Assembly (NCBI RefSeq): GCF_042432805.1
Contig: NZ_JBHLWO010000001.1
Coordinates: forward strand, 1,922,001-1,986,000
Direction: 5' to 3'
Source: Olivibacter oleidegradans
Lineage (GTDB): Bacteria; Bacteroidota; Bacteroidia; Sphingobacteriales; Sphingobacteriaceae
DNA: 64,000 bases
Shown here piece after piece: positions 9,607 to 18,132 of the stretch. Each line of letters starts with the position of its first letter. Position 1 is the first letter of the stretch. A program made the position numbers and the translations under genes. Below the pieces are notes generated by a model. The model ran no database searches. It saw only the letters and a program-made list of their open reading frames with translations, and was not told the DNA's origin.

Positions 9607-10209
9607 ATGAAGACAGAAGCAAATGATTTCTTTCTTGTAGGAATAGGCGGATCGAGTGGAGGGATACAGGCCATGCAGACCTTTTTTGAATCAATGCCCT
9701 TTCTTCCTAATATTGCCTTTGTTGCTATCACTCATTTATCGCGTGGGTATGTCAGTAATTTGAGTGCTATTTTAGCACGTTATACGCCTTATCGAGTTAT
9801 CGCAGTGAAGGACGATGTGCAGCTCGCATCGGGAAATATATATGTTATTACCGAAGATAGTTATTTGGAATGTGCTGACGGAAAGCTGTTGAAAAGGCCG
9901 CGGCCAAAGGAATCAGACATTAACAGGGCCGTTGACATCTTTCTTCTTTCTCTTGCCGAAACGTTTCGAGAACGCGCCATTGCTATTATTTTATCAGGTG
10001 GGGGCAATGACGGCTTGAAAGGGGCCGTTGCCGTTGAAAAACGAGGCGGTCTGGTCATGAGTCAGAGTCCCATTTCTTCGCAATTCCCTCAAATGCCATT
10101 GGCTGTGATCAGGGATAATAATCCCTCTGCTGTTTTAGAGCCGGCAGCACTGGCTGAGGCGGTTGTTCAACGTGTTCATGAGAAATCTACTAACAGAATC
10201 AGAAAATAA
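9607..10209 (+). CDS. Stand-alone CheB-type methylesterase domain protein
   Basis: 200 residues consisting only of the CheB catalytic domain, without a receiver domain. The catalytic Ser lies in GIGGSSGGI (S16), the His in AITHLSRGY (H40) and the Asp in LSGGGNDG (D132), matching the Ser-His-Asp triad of protein-glutamate methylesterases. No chemotaxis receptors, CheA or CheW are nearby, and lone CheB domains in Bacteroidota commonly accompany PAS sensor proteins rather than motility. Probable role: removing methyl groups from a sensor or otherwise processing glutamyl esters. The substrate is unknown. Confidence 0.85.
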   Translation: MKTEANDFFLVGIGGSSGGIQAMQTFFESMPFLPNIAFVAITHLSRGYVSNLSAILARYTPYRVIAVKDDVQLASGNIYVITEDSYLECADGKLLKRPRPKESDINRAVDIFLLSLAETFRERAIAIILSGGGNDGLKGAVAVEKRGGLVMSQSPISSQFPQMPLAVIRDNNPSAVLEPAALAEAVVQRVHEKSTNRIRK

Positions 10210-10227
10210 CTGAAGCGGAGTAAATCT

Positions 10228-11304
10228 TTATTGGTTAGTCGGGATTGGAATGCAAAATTCAAAGCATAATCCTTGCGAAATGTTACGAGAAACAGCTAGC
10301 TCTTCGCCATAATGTCGCTCCAGTCTTTTGGCTGTGTTTGAAATACCAACACCCTTACGCTGAAAGAGTTCTTCGAGGGATCCGGGGTATGCACTGCCGG
10401 TATTATTTACCTTAATCCAAACCTTTTTGCTCTTTACTATACACGAGATCTCTATCTCTCCTCCCTCCAATGCCGGTTCAATGCCATGTTTTACAGCATT
10501 CTCAACCAGCGGCTGCAACAACATTGGAGGGATCTGTACTTGAGGAACGTTGGGGGCTATGTTTATCCGGTACTGAAGACGTTTGCCAAATCGCACTTTT
10601 TCGAGCGAAAGGTACTTTTCCATAAAACTAAGCTCGTTTGCAAGTGGCACAAATGCTTCTTTCGTTGATAGCAGTGCATACCTAAAAGTGTCGGCTAAGC
10701 GAGCTATCAATACCCTGGTTTTTTCCTGTTCCGGAGGCAGTGAAGCGCTTATACTGCTTAATGTGTTGAATAGGAAATGAGGTTGTATCTGCGCTTTCAA
10801 GGCGTTAATCTCGCCGCGATAGGCAAGTTCTCGTAATTCCTTTTCAAGACGGACTTGCATTTCCCGCTCGCGGAAAAAATGATACATGTGGAGGATGCTG
10901 AATACTTGGATATAAAAAAGTAAATTCGGACCTAAATTCTGCAATATCTGCTGATTGGTCATAGGTAGCTTTCCATCCAACGGATTATAGAGCTGATATA
11001 ACAACATCCAGATACTATAATACAAAACCGCACTAAATAGGTGAAGGAAAAATCTTTTTTTTAACGACCAATGAGCTAGCCTTCGGAAATGTAGCCACCA
11101 TACAGGTAAACAGGCTATAGCCATAAACAGACAGTCGACTAATAATTCCTTGATATAGCGAGCTGTCACACTGGTATTTATGAGACTTGGGGTTGCATAA
11201 AGGATGCTCATTATAAGGAAACATGAAACAAAAAGCAGGATTTCCTGACGTGTTGCATTGGATATGGATGGATTACGTTGCATTTCGCTTGTAATAAAAA
11301 TCAT
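10228..11304 (-). CDS. LytS/YehU-type sensor histidine kinase
   Basis: 358 residues. Four hydrophobic segments in the first ~145 residues form the membrane sensor. The His_kinase domain then has the phospho-acceptor H176 in IQPHFLFNTLSSIS, and an HATPase domain with QPLVENAVKHGIEP (N-box) and GVGISNTAKRLE (G-box). This is the YehU/LytS class that phosphorylates LytTR regulators. It is divergent from the LytTR gene at 11426, with 121 bases between them, so the two form a pair. The ATG at 11304 is used; an ATG seven codons later is also possible. Confidence 0.92.
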   Translation of the reverse strand: MIFITSEMQRNPSISNATRQEILLFVSCFLIMSILYATPSLINTSVTARYIKELLVDCLFMAIACLPVWWLHFRRLAHWSLKKRFFLHLFSAVLYYSIWMLLYQLYNPLDGKLPMTNQQILQNLGPNLLFYIQVFSILHMYHFFREREMQVRLEKELRELAYRGEINALKAQIQPHFLFNTLSSISASLPPEQEKTRVLIARLADTFRYALLSTKEAFVPLANELSFMEKYLSLEKVRFGKRLQYRINIAPNVPQVQIPPMLLQPLVENAVKHGIEPALEGGEIEISCIVKSKKVWIKVNNTGSAYPGSLEELFQRKGVGISNTAKRLERHYGEELAVSRNISQGLCFEFCIPIPTNQ

Positions 11305-11425
11305 TGTACAATTTAAGAATAAATCGGAAATATGATTTGTCGGTCACATTTGTTATTAAACAGACGATGCTACCGCTTGTAGAAAATTATGCTAAATTTG
11401 ATGTTAACATAATACATTAGGTTTT

Positions 11426-12154
11426 ATGTCCAAACAATCTGTTTTGATCGTCGATGACGAAGAGCATGCGAGGCTGCTCATTAAGCAATACCTAAAAGAA
11501 CATGCCGGATTTTCGCTAGCGGGCGAATGCCATAATGGTATCGAAGCGGTAAAATATATTAATATGTTGGAACCAGAACTGGTTTTCCTGGACATCCAAA
11601 TGCCTGGATTAAATGGCTTTGAAGTTCTGCAACGGGTGGAACATGTGCCGAAGGTTATTTTTACAACGGCGTTTGATCAATATGCTATCCAAGCCTTTGA
11701 GATAAATGCTATCGACTATTTATTAAAACCCTATACCAAAGATCGGTTCAACGACGCCATAACCAGAATCGGACCGATACCTAAGCTCCTCCCAAATCTT
11801 GTCTCGCATTTTTCATCGCGTAACGGAAAATATCCCGACCATGTGATGGTAGAAAGTAGAAGGCGCTTTGTGAATCTCCGAGTCGTAGATATTGTTTACA
11901 TGAAGGCTGATCGCGACTATACCGAGATATATACTACTGCTAACACTTACATAAGTTCCGTTGGCATAGGCGCCATTCTTCAACACTTTGATCCTGCTCT
12001 GTTTCTTCGTATACATCGGTCGGTAATTATCAACTTGGCTCATGTGCGTGAGCTGTATAAAGATATTCATAGAACCTTTATCGTATTGGATAATGGGGTG
12101 GAATTGAGCGTGGGAAGGAATTACCTTCCCAATGTCAAAAGTCTGATTATTTGA
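11426..12154 (+). CDS. LytTR-family response regulator
   Basis: 242 residues: a receiver domain (about 5-120) with D10-D11, phospho-acceptor D56 in LVFLDIQMPGLNGFE and the late motif YLLKPY, followed by a LytTR DNA-binding domain (about 140-242) with the typical FLRIHRSVIINLAHV and VGRNYL segments. It is the partner of the divergent LytS-type kinase. A TAAATTTG string at 11393-11400 could be its -7 element, though no good TTG lies upstream. Its last 8 bases overlap the convergent gene at 12147. Confidence 0.92.
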   Translation: MSKQSVLIVDDEEHARLLIKQYLKEHAGFSLAGECHNGIEAVKYINMLEPELVFLDIQMPGLNGFEVLQRVEHVPKVIFTTAFDQYAIQAFEINAIDYLLKPYTKDRFNDAITRIGPIPKLLPNLVSHFSSRNGKYPDHVMVESRRRFVNLRVVDIVYMKADRDYTEIYTTANTYISSVGIGAILQHFDPALFLRIHRSVIINLAHVRELYKDIHRTFIVLDNGVELSVGRNYLPNVKSLII

Positions 12155-12665
12155 TTTTATACGTAGCGGTTAGAAGATGGCGTCCGTCACTGCCATCTAA
12201 ATAATGGTGAAGTACCAGGGTGTTCGCATTCGTTGCGGCCACAACATAAACCCGTGCCTTTTGTTGATCATCGGTCATCGTCAGTTCTTTCGTGGAAGGC
12301 ATATATTTCCAGGTGCCGTTTTCTTTTTCGACCTCCTCCTCTTCGTCACATTTGTCACTTCCAAGATGTCGGTATATTTTATTGTCGTTACGGAATATAA
12401 TGGCATCGTCTTTATCACAGGGATCAAGCTTTGCCAAAATATCCGTCTCGATTTCGCCATCTATATCCCAATCGATCCCCGGCTCGGCTTTAAAATCAGT
12501 GAGCACCCAATATTTATCAGTAAAAGAACCGTCTAGGGTATGGGTGTCATTGTTGTCAAAATGATTCTTACTAAGGCCGGATTGGCAAGAGGACTCCGTA
12601 TAGAGTACGGCGATGATCATAGCGATAGCAATGATCCAGGCAATGTTTTTCGTCTTTTTATCCAT
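12147..12665 (-). CDS. Exported lipocalin-like protein of unknown function
   Basis: 172 residues. An N-terminal hydrophobic segment (about 7-23) ends at ESSCQSG, a weak lipobox, so it is exported and possibly lipidated. The rest is a small beta-rich domain with KYWVLTDFKAEPG near the start and NGTWKYMPSTKELTMT in the middle, the pattern of Bacteroidota lipocalin-like proteins. A DKCDEEEEVEKEN acidic stretch and a second Cys may form a disulfide. Convergent with the LytTR gene and overlapping it by 8 bases. No specific ligand can be proposed. Confidence 0.7.
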   Translation of the reverse strand: MDKKTKNIAWIIAIAMIIAVLYTESSCQSGLSKNHFDNNDTHTLDGSFTDKYWVLTDFKAEPGIDWDIDGEIETDILAKLDPCDKDDAIIFRNDNKIYRHLGSDKCDEEEEVEKENGTWKYMPSTKELTMTDDQQKARVYVVAATNANTLVLHHYLDGSDGRHLLTATYKIK

Positions 12666-12886
12666 ATTGAAAAATGTTAACAGTCAAAAATAGTTTCGGT
12701 GATTCGTTCTTCCTTTTATTTTCTACGAAATGCACAAATAGCGGACGAAACGCCTAGGTGAGACTATTAAATTTCGTTGTGCCGGAAACATTTATGGCTA
12801 AATCCGAAGCCTCATGAAGGCGTCCGTCAATTTCGTCTTTAAGTTTATTTAGTTGAGGACAAAAGAACATTAGCTTGCTTGAATTG

Positions 12887-12920
12887 TTGTATAAGAACAT
12901 TTAGCTACGAGTTAATTTTG
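12887..12920 (+). promoter_or_regulatory. Candidate promoter of the PAS-GAF kinase
   Basis: TTG at 12887-12889 and TAATTTTG at 12913-12920 (a TAnnTTTG match), 23 bases apart, 36 bases before the ATG at 12956. The spacing is at the long end of the Bacteroidota range. A direct repeat AAGAACATT(T)AGCT lies at 12863-12875 and 12893-12906, inside and just upstream of this promoter. Confidence 0.4.
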
Positions 12921-12955
12921 AGGGCTCTACCTGAAAATTACCGGCTATACTTATT

Positions 12956-14989
12956 ATGGAAGATAAAGAGAAAACGGAGCATGGCACATACGGCAAATCT
13001 GAAGACCGAAGTAGGCAGGGGCACTCATCTGTGCGTCGTGGCAACGCTACATCAAGTAGCTTATCAACCCAAAGGCGGTTCAAATTATCGGACGAAACCT
13101 ACTATAATCTTTTTAATTCCATAGATGAGGGCTTTTGCATAATTGAAGTGATTTTTGATCGCCAAGAGCGTCCGGTCGACTATCGATTCATAGAAGTTAA
13201 TGAACCATTCGAGCAACTGACAGGAATTGTCGATGCTGAAGGGCGACGAATGCGAGATATCGCTCCATTGCATGAAAACCTGTGGTTTGAAGTCTATGGT
13301 CGCATCGCATTGACCGGCAAACCGGAGCGCTTCCAAATGGTCGCAAGTCAATTGGATCGCATTTACGACGTATACGCCTTTCGAGTGGGAGAACCGGCAG
13401 ACAATCAGGTGGCCATCCTTTTTAAAGATATCACCGCTCAAAGGCGTGAAGATTTGGATTTGGCCGAGCTTGCCGGTATGGGAGAGCAACTTTCCCGTGC
13501 CGATAGTGCGGAGGTAGCCCTTGCAATCTTTTGTGAAAGATTGGGGAATTACTTAAACCTCGGCTTTTGTGCATTTGCAGAAATTGACCAGTCAGAGCAA
13601 CAGGCAACCGTTGTACATGAGTGGCATAGAAAGGGCTTTCATTCGATAAAAGGTGTGTATGCTATTGCAGACTATATTTCGCCTGGTTGGGAACAGGCCA
13701 TGCGAGCAGGCAAAAACTTTATTGTAGAAGATTTAAAAGGCTCAGCCCATCCCGGCTTTGAACGATATGCCATGCGCGGTATTGCCTCTTTCATCAGCAT
13801 TCCGCTGATCCGTAACGGCCGGTGGCTGTGTATGGTTAATCTGTACGATAGTAAACCCCGTAAATGGCTAGATACTGAAATTAAACTGGGCAACGAATTG
13901 GCAAATCGCTTTTGGAATCGATATGAAAGACTACGGGCAGAGGAGGCGCTGCGAAAATCGGAAGAGAGTTATCGGGCAATCGTTAATCAAAGCATCGTAG
14001 GAATCCTTCGGCTGAATTTTCGAGGCGAAGTTGTTTTTACAAATGATCAGTTTTGCAAAATGCTGGGTTATAGTCCTTCAGAAATGATGAAATTAACGGT
14101 GCTTGATTTGATGTATCCTGAAGATTTGGAACGCAATAATCTTCTCTTCAGTAGAATGGTAGCAGAGGGTACTCCTTATGAGATTGAGAAAAGACTAATT
14201 TGTAAAAATGGATCCTTGATTTGGGTCAATAATCACGTATCACCAATTTTTAATTCGGATGGGAAGCCGGAGTCTGCGGTGGTAGTGTCAGTCGATGTTA
14301 CCAGACAAAAAGCAGTCGAGAAAATGAAAGACGATTTTATAGGTGTGGCTAGCCATGAATTAAAGACACCGCTTACTAGTATAAAGGCTTATACTCAGTT
14401 ATTAAAAAAAAGTACGACAGACGATACACCTGCTTCTTTTATCAATAAACTAAGCAAGCAGGTAGATCGGTTAACAAACCTTGTGTACCTGTTGCTTGAT
14501 ACTTCTAATATTTCCGGCGGGCACTTGATGCTGCAACTAGGCGATATAGACTTGAATGAATTGATCGATGACTGTATTCAAGATTTACAGCCCATCAGTA
14601 TCGATCACAAACTGATTTTTCATAAAGAGAAGATTCCGCACCTGATCGCAGATAAAAATCGGATCAATCAAGTGCTGACTAATTTAATTTCAAATGCGGT
14701 TAAGTATTCTCCTGAAGGTAAGGCAGTACATATAAAAGCGATAGATGTAGGCTACGGCGTCAAAGTAAGTGTACAAGATTACGGAGTTGGTATTGCGGCT
14801 GAAGACCAGTCAAAAATATTTAATCGTTTTTTTCGGGTAACTAATAAGGGAAACGACAATATATCAGGCATTGGACTCGGTCTATATATTGTCTCCGAAA
14901 TTATTAAAAAACATAATGGCATACTAGGCGTAGAAAGCGTTCCGGGACAGGGTGCAACTTTTTTCTTTGAAATCCCGTATCAAAACTAG
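12956..14989 (+). CDS. PAS-GAF-PAS sensor histidine kinase
   Basis: 677 residues, no membrane segment, so cytoplasmic. Domains: a polar, low-complexity N-terminus (1-40), PAS (about 42-160, YYNLFNSIDEGFCIIEV), GAF (about 165-325), PAS plus PAC (about 335-455, YRAIVNQSIVGILRLN), HisKA with phospho-acceptor H467 in VASHELKTPLTSIKAY, and HATPase with NQVLTNLISNAVKYSP, DYGVGI and GIGLGLYIVSEI. A complete kinase with no adjacent response regulator; the two-component partner must lie elsewhere. ATG start. Confidence 0.92.
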   Translation: MEDKEKTEHGTYGKSEDRSRQGHSSVRRGNATSSSLSTQRRFKLSDETYYNLFNSIDEGFCIIEVIFDRQERPVDYRFIEVNEPFEQLTGIVDAEGRRMRDIAPLHENLWFEVYGRIALTGKPERFQMVASQLDRIYDVYAFRVGEPADNQVAILFKDITAQRREDLDLAELAGMGEQLSRADSAEVALAIFCERLGNYLNLGFCAFAEIDQSEQQATVVHEWHRKGFHSIKGVYAIADYISPGWEQAMRAGKNFIVEDLKGSAHPGFERYAMRGIASFISIPLIRNGRWLCMVNLYDSKPRKWLDTEIKLGNELANRFWNRYERLRAEEALRKSEESYRAIVNQSIVGILRLNFRGEVVFTNDQFCKMLGYSPSEMMKLTVLDLMYPEDLERNNLLFSRMVAEGTPYEIEKRLICKNGSLIWVNNHVSPIFNSDGKPESAVVVSVDVTRQKAVEKMKDDFIGVASHELKTPLTSIKAYTQLLKKSTTDDTPASFINKLSKQVDRLTNLVYLLLDTSNISGGHLMLQLGDIDLNELIDDCIQDLQPISIDHKLIFHKEKIPHLIADKNRINQVLTNLISNAVKYSPEGKAVHIKAIDVGYGVKVSVQDYGVGIAAEDQSKIFNRFFRVTNKGNDNISGIGLGLYIVSEIIKKHNGILGVESVPGQGATFFFEIPYQN

Positions 14990-15049
14990 TAAAAAATCCA
15001 GAACATTTTCCCTGTACACACTGTTCTAGTGTAAACAAATAGCTATCTT

Positions 15050-15631
15050 ATGAAAAATAGGTTAATTTTATGGGCGGCCGGTATTATACTGGCCCTTAGT
15101 AGTTGCGGTAATGCTTCCAACAAGGATGCAAAAGAAACCGCCGACAGTATTAACGAATCCATGGCAGACACGTCGACAATGTCCACCGATACGACTGCCG
15201 CGCAAACAGAGGATGCGAAATTTGCTACCGAAGCGGCAAGCGGTGGTCTTGCTGAGGTAGAATTGGGGAAACTAGCCGAGCAGAAAGCGTCGGACGCAAA
15301 AGTTAAGGAGTTTGGGGCTATGATGGTGAAAGATCATTCAAAAGCCAATGAAGAGTTAAAGGCGCTCGCTGCAAAGAAGAACATTGCGCTTCCCGCAGCG
15401 CCTGCAGAGGAGAAGCAAAAGAAGATGCAGGAAATCTCCGCAAAGACAGGTGCCGATTTCGATAAAGCTTATGTGGAAGAAATGTTGGCGGATCACAAAA
15501 AAGATGTGACACTTTTTGAAGAAGCTTCCAACAGGGTGCAGGATCCGGAGATGAAGCAGTTTATTGATAAAACACTCCCCGTGCTGCGCACGCACTTAGA
15601 TCATATCCAAAAAATTGCAGAGAAAAAATAG
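15050..15631 (+). CDS. DUF4142 lipoprotein
   Basis: 193 residues. The signal peptide ends in a lipobox (ALSSCGN, Cys20), so the protein is lipidated. A Ser/Thr/Asp-rich linker follows, then a DUF4142 domain (about 55-190), a four-helix ferritin-like bundle with FGAMMVKDHSKANEELKAL and YVEEMLADHKKDVTLFEEA. The paired DHxK motifs are typical. The biochemical function of the family is not established. A hairpin terminator follows at 15638. Confidence 0.9.
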   Translation: MKNRLILWAAGIILALSSCGNASNKDAKETADSINESMADTSTMSTDTTAAQTEDAKFATEAASGGLAEVELGKLAEQKASDAKVKEFGAMMVKDHSKANEELKALAAKKNIALPAAPAEEKQKKMQEISAKTGADFDKAYVEEMLADHKKDVTLFEEASNRVQDPEMKQFIDKTLPVLRTHLDHIQKIAEKK

Positions 15632-15637
15632 TGTGAT

Positions 15638-15676
15638 AAAGTCCCCCATAAAGCGTCTGACTTTTTGGGGGCTTTG
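15638..15676 (+). terminator. Hairpin terminator after the DUF4142 gene
   Basis: AAGTCCCCCA pairs with TGGGGGCTTT (one mismatch) seven bases after the DUF4142 stop. The loop is long (about 16 bases) and the T-run after the stem is short, so this is a moderate call. Confidence 0.55.
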
Positions 15677-15708
15677 CAGTTCAAGGGCACTTCAACGCCT
15701 TCCTGCTT

Positions 15709-16095
15709 ATGCAAAGTAATCTGTTCCATCTACTTGATCTGCTTTTTACAATCATCCACATCTTAATAATAGTTTTTAATCTCTTCGGTTGGATATGGGA
15801 AGTAACGCGGAAACTTCACTTTTATATGGTGTGTTTAACGGCATGCTCATGGTTGGTGTTAGGGTTCTGGTTCGGATTTGGCTATTGTCCCATAACAGAT
15901 TGGCAATGGCAGGTGAAGGATAAGTTGGGCGAACGTAACTTGCCCAATTCATTTATTAAGTATGTGTGCGACAAACTTTTCGATCGCAGTACAAATGCTG
16001 AATTCATAGATATAACAACAGGCGTATGTTTTGGCCTAGTCGCAATTTTGTCCGTCTATTTCAATTTTTTCCACAGGAGACCGTTGAATAAATAA
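15709..16095 (+). CDS. DUF2784-family small membrane protein
   Basis: 128 residues with three to four membrane segments (about 8-27, 37-57, 108-122). The motif FGYCPITDWQWQVKDKLG corresponds to the conserved WxCPLTxxE segment of DUF2784, where a Cys-Pro pair follows the second helix. ATG start. The function of the family is unknown. It is convergent with the ferritin-like genes. Confidence 0.75.
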   Translation: MQSNLFHLLDLLFTIIHILIIVFNLFGWIWEVTRKLHFYMVCLTACSWLVLGFWFGFGYCPITDWQWQVKDKLGERNLPNSFIKYVCDKLFDRSTNAEFIDITTGVCFGLVAILSVYFNFFHRRPLNK

Positions 16096-16180
16096 GCAGT
16101 TCCAACCTTCGGGCGCTAATGAACGATCATGACTTTTTCGATATTGAAATTATGAAAAAGCACTGAAGTAAAAGAAAGAA

Positions 16181-16202
16181 GAAGTGCCCTTTTGGACACT
16201 TC
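16181..16202. terminator. Hairpin between convergent genes
   Basis: GAAGTGCCC and GGACACTTC form a nine-pair stem with one mismatch around a TTTT loop. The A-rich run just before it gives a T-rich tail on the minus strand, so it would mainly end the ferritin-like operon read leftwards. Confidence 0.5.
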
Positions 16203-16235
16203 CCCCTCTACACATAACATCCCCTTTGTTTAAGG

Positions 16236-17066
16236 TTAATTCACAATAAAAAGCCCGGCAATTTGAAGCACCGCTTCTTTTGAAAGAGCTTCGTCAAAAG
16301 CTTCCGTTGCAGCGTTTATACTGATTTTTCCTCCCACACCATTCAATGTCGTAATATCGGCACCTGCCTGTACTTTATTGTCTTCGCCCGCATAAATCGG
16401 ATCCACCGCACCAACGCCTGTGTCGTTAGCCCCGGTGATCCATGGCTTGAGATTTGCTGCAGCACCCCCTCTCGCTCTGCGCATTTGTCTGATATGCGAT
16501 GCATGCCTGGCCTCCACCGAATGTATATTTAAAGCGTAACGAAGAATATCATCGTTTTCCATTAAATTACCTGCTTGACCCTTATAAGCCCTTACACCCG
16601 TATCCTCGAAGGCGTTGGCAACAGCGAGAAATGTATCATAATTTGTAAACACATCGGAAAACGCACCACCGGCAGTAAAATCGAATGTCGGTTTTGACAC
16701 TGCGGCTGACCCTAACGCGCTTTTAAGAAATGCTACATGCTGGTCTTCATGGTCTTTGATAACCGTTATAGCACCTCTGGCCGTTGCATTAGGGATTAAT
16801 CCGCCGGCAGCAAGGCCCTTCGTGTAAAATTCGGCTTCTAAATACTCAAGGGTTAAGGCAAAATTTAGAACGTCTACTATTTTCTGTGGAATTGTTTGTC
16901 CATATGCTTTTTTAAACATGGTACTCACTGCCAGCGGTATACCCGCCAATGCTACCTTTGCACTGAAAGTGCTGAGGGCTCTGATCGCGGCCCGACGTGG
17001 ATTCAATCGCTCGTGGATTTCAGCATCCACATTTTCAATTTGCTTAATTATTTCAAAAAGATTCAT
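16236..17066 (-). CDS. Ferritin-like domain protein (second of pair)
   Basis: 276 residues from the ATG at 17066; a TTG nine bases upstream is less likely. A hydrophobic segment near residues 35-55 (VALAGIPLAVSTMF) suggests export or membrane anchoring. The ferritin_2-type four-helix domain has LTLEYLEAEFYTKGL, IKDHEDQHVAFLKSAL and IHSVEARHASHIRQMRRA, providing Glu and His residues suited to a di-iron site. It lies 10 bases after the paralogue at 17077, so the two are co-transcribed. The role, perhaps iron storage or oxidative-stress protection in the envelope, is inference. Confidence 0.85.
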   Translation of the reverse strand: MNLFEIIKQIENVDAEIHERLNPRRAAIRALSTFSAKVALAGIPLAVSTMFKKAYGQTIPQKIVDVLNFALTLEYLEAEFYTKGLAAGGLIPNATARGAITVIKDHEDQHVAFLKSALGSAAVSKPTFDFTAGGAFSDVFTNYDTFLAVANAFEDTGVRAYKGQAGNLMENDDILRYALNIHSVEARHASHIRQMRRARGGAAANLKPWITGANDTGVGAVDPIYAGEDNKVQAGADITTLNGVGGKISINAATEAFDEALSKEAVLQIAGLFIVN

Positions 17067-17076
17067 AATAGTCAAG

Positions 17077-17793
17077 TTAATAAGTGGGTAAATCTCTTGC
17101 GTTTATTTTTGTTTTAATAAAAGGGGCGGCAGCTGTTAATACCTTTGTCGGGCTTAACGATTTTTCAAGCCCATTCATATCCACTACATCGCTACCTGCA
17201 AAACTTCCGTTTTGAATTAGATCACGAATTAAGGCAGCGTGCCTTGCCTCCACCGAGACGATTTTGCCTGCCAATAGTAAATATTCTCCTTTCTCAATCA
17301 ATTGTCCTGCTCCATTGTAAGCCGATACACCCAGGTCTTCGAACACTTTCGCTGTGGCCAGTACACTATCCCTACTGCCAAAGTTAATGGATGAAAAATC
17401 AACTTCTAAATCCTGAATAGCGTTCGCTTGCAAAGCCGCTTTGAAAAACTCGCGATGCGCAATTTCATGGTCGCGGATGTCGGTCAGTAAATTTTTTTCC
17501 AGCTCCGAAATACCACTATAAGGTGTTTCCGCAACCTTCGTATAAAAAGCTGCCTCTAATTGTTCTAATGCATAAGCATAGTTTAAAATGGCAATATCTC
17601 CTTTTCCCAAATACACACCTTCATCCATTCCCGGGAAGTCATCATCGTCTTTGTTACAGCCTGTAACGGCTATTGCTGTAACGGCCATACTGGCGCTGGC
17701 ATATTTCAAAAAGGAACGTCTTTTTAATGACGAAGTAGTTAAGTTCTCTGTACTATACAAAGTTTCTTTTTCCTTTAAATAATAATCATTCAT
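17077..17793 (-). CDS. Tat-type ferritin-like lipoprotein (first of pair)
   Basis: 238 residues from the ATG at 17793; a TTG 24 bases upstream is open but unsupported. The twin-arginine motif RRSFLKYA is followed by a hydrophobic stretch and the lipobox AVTGCNKDDDD, so it should be folded in the cytoplasm, exported by Tat and lipidated. That suits a cofactor-loaded protein. The ferritin-like domain has YALEQLEAAFYTK, DIRDHEIAHREFFKAAL and VSVEARHAALIRDL. First gene of a two-gene operon with the related protein at 16236. Confidence 0.87.
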   Translation of the reverse strand: MNDYYLKEKETLYSTENLTTSSLKRRSFLKYASASMAVTAIAVTGCNKDDDDFPGMDEGVYLGKGDIAILNYAYALEQLEAAFYTKVAETPYSGISELEKNLLTDIRDHEIAHREFFKAALQANAIQDLEVDFSSINFGSRDSVLATAKVFEDLGVSAYNGAGQLIEKGEYLLLAGKIVSVEARHAALIRDLIQNGSFAGSDVVDMNGLEKSLSPTKVLTAAAPFIKTKINARDLPTY

Positions 17794-18132
17794 AGATAAT
17801 TTATTTAGCGTTTGCAATTGTTTAAAGAGACTTACGATAATAAGGGGAACTTGGATTTACGTACCGCATTTTTTTCTTTAGTGTGATGAGTAAAAAAAGA
17901 AAGTTTCAAAATGGAAAGAGGGGATGATGCCAACTGCATTGCCAATGGGCAAGCAATACCGGTCAGGGGCAATCGACGATGGAGAGCTGTTAAGTAAAGA
18001 TGTCTACACAGGTAATAATCTCCCGTTCTTTAGAAAATGCGTTCTGCTCATCGGACAGAAAGGCTTACGGCGAGTGAGTTTTAACTATAAATTTATAGGG
18101 AGCGCCCGATGAAACTGCCGTCATTTACCGGA
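17794..18132. other. 339-base gap
   Basis: Between the start of the ferritin-like operon and the end of the PHP-like gene, both on the minus strand. Nothing gene-like; a 62-codon plus-strand frame (17924-18112) has no recognisable features. The operon's promoter must lie here, but I see no TAnnTTTG match on the minus strand. Confidence 0.35.
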
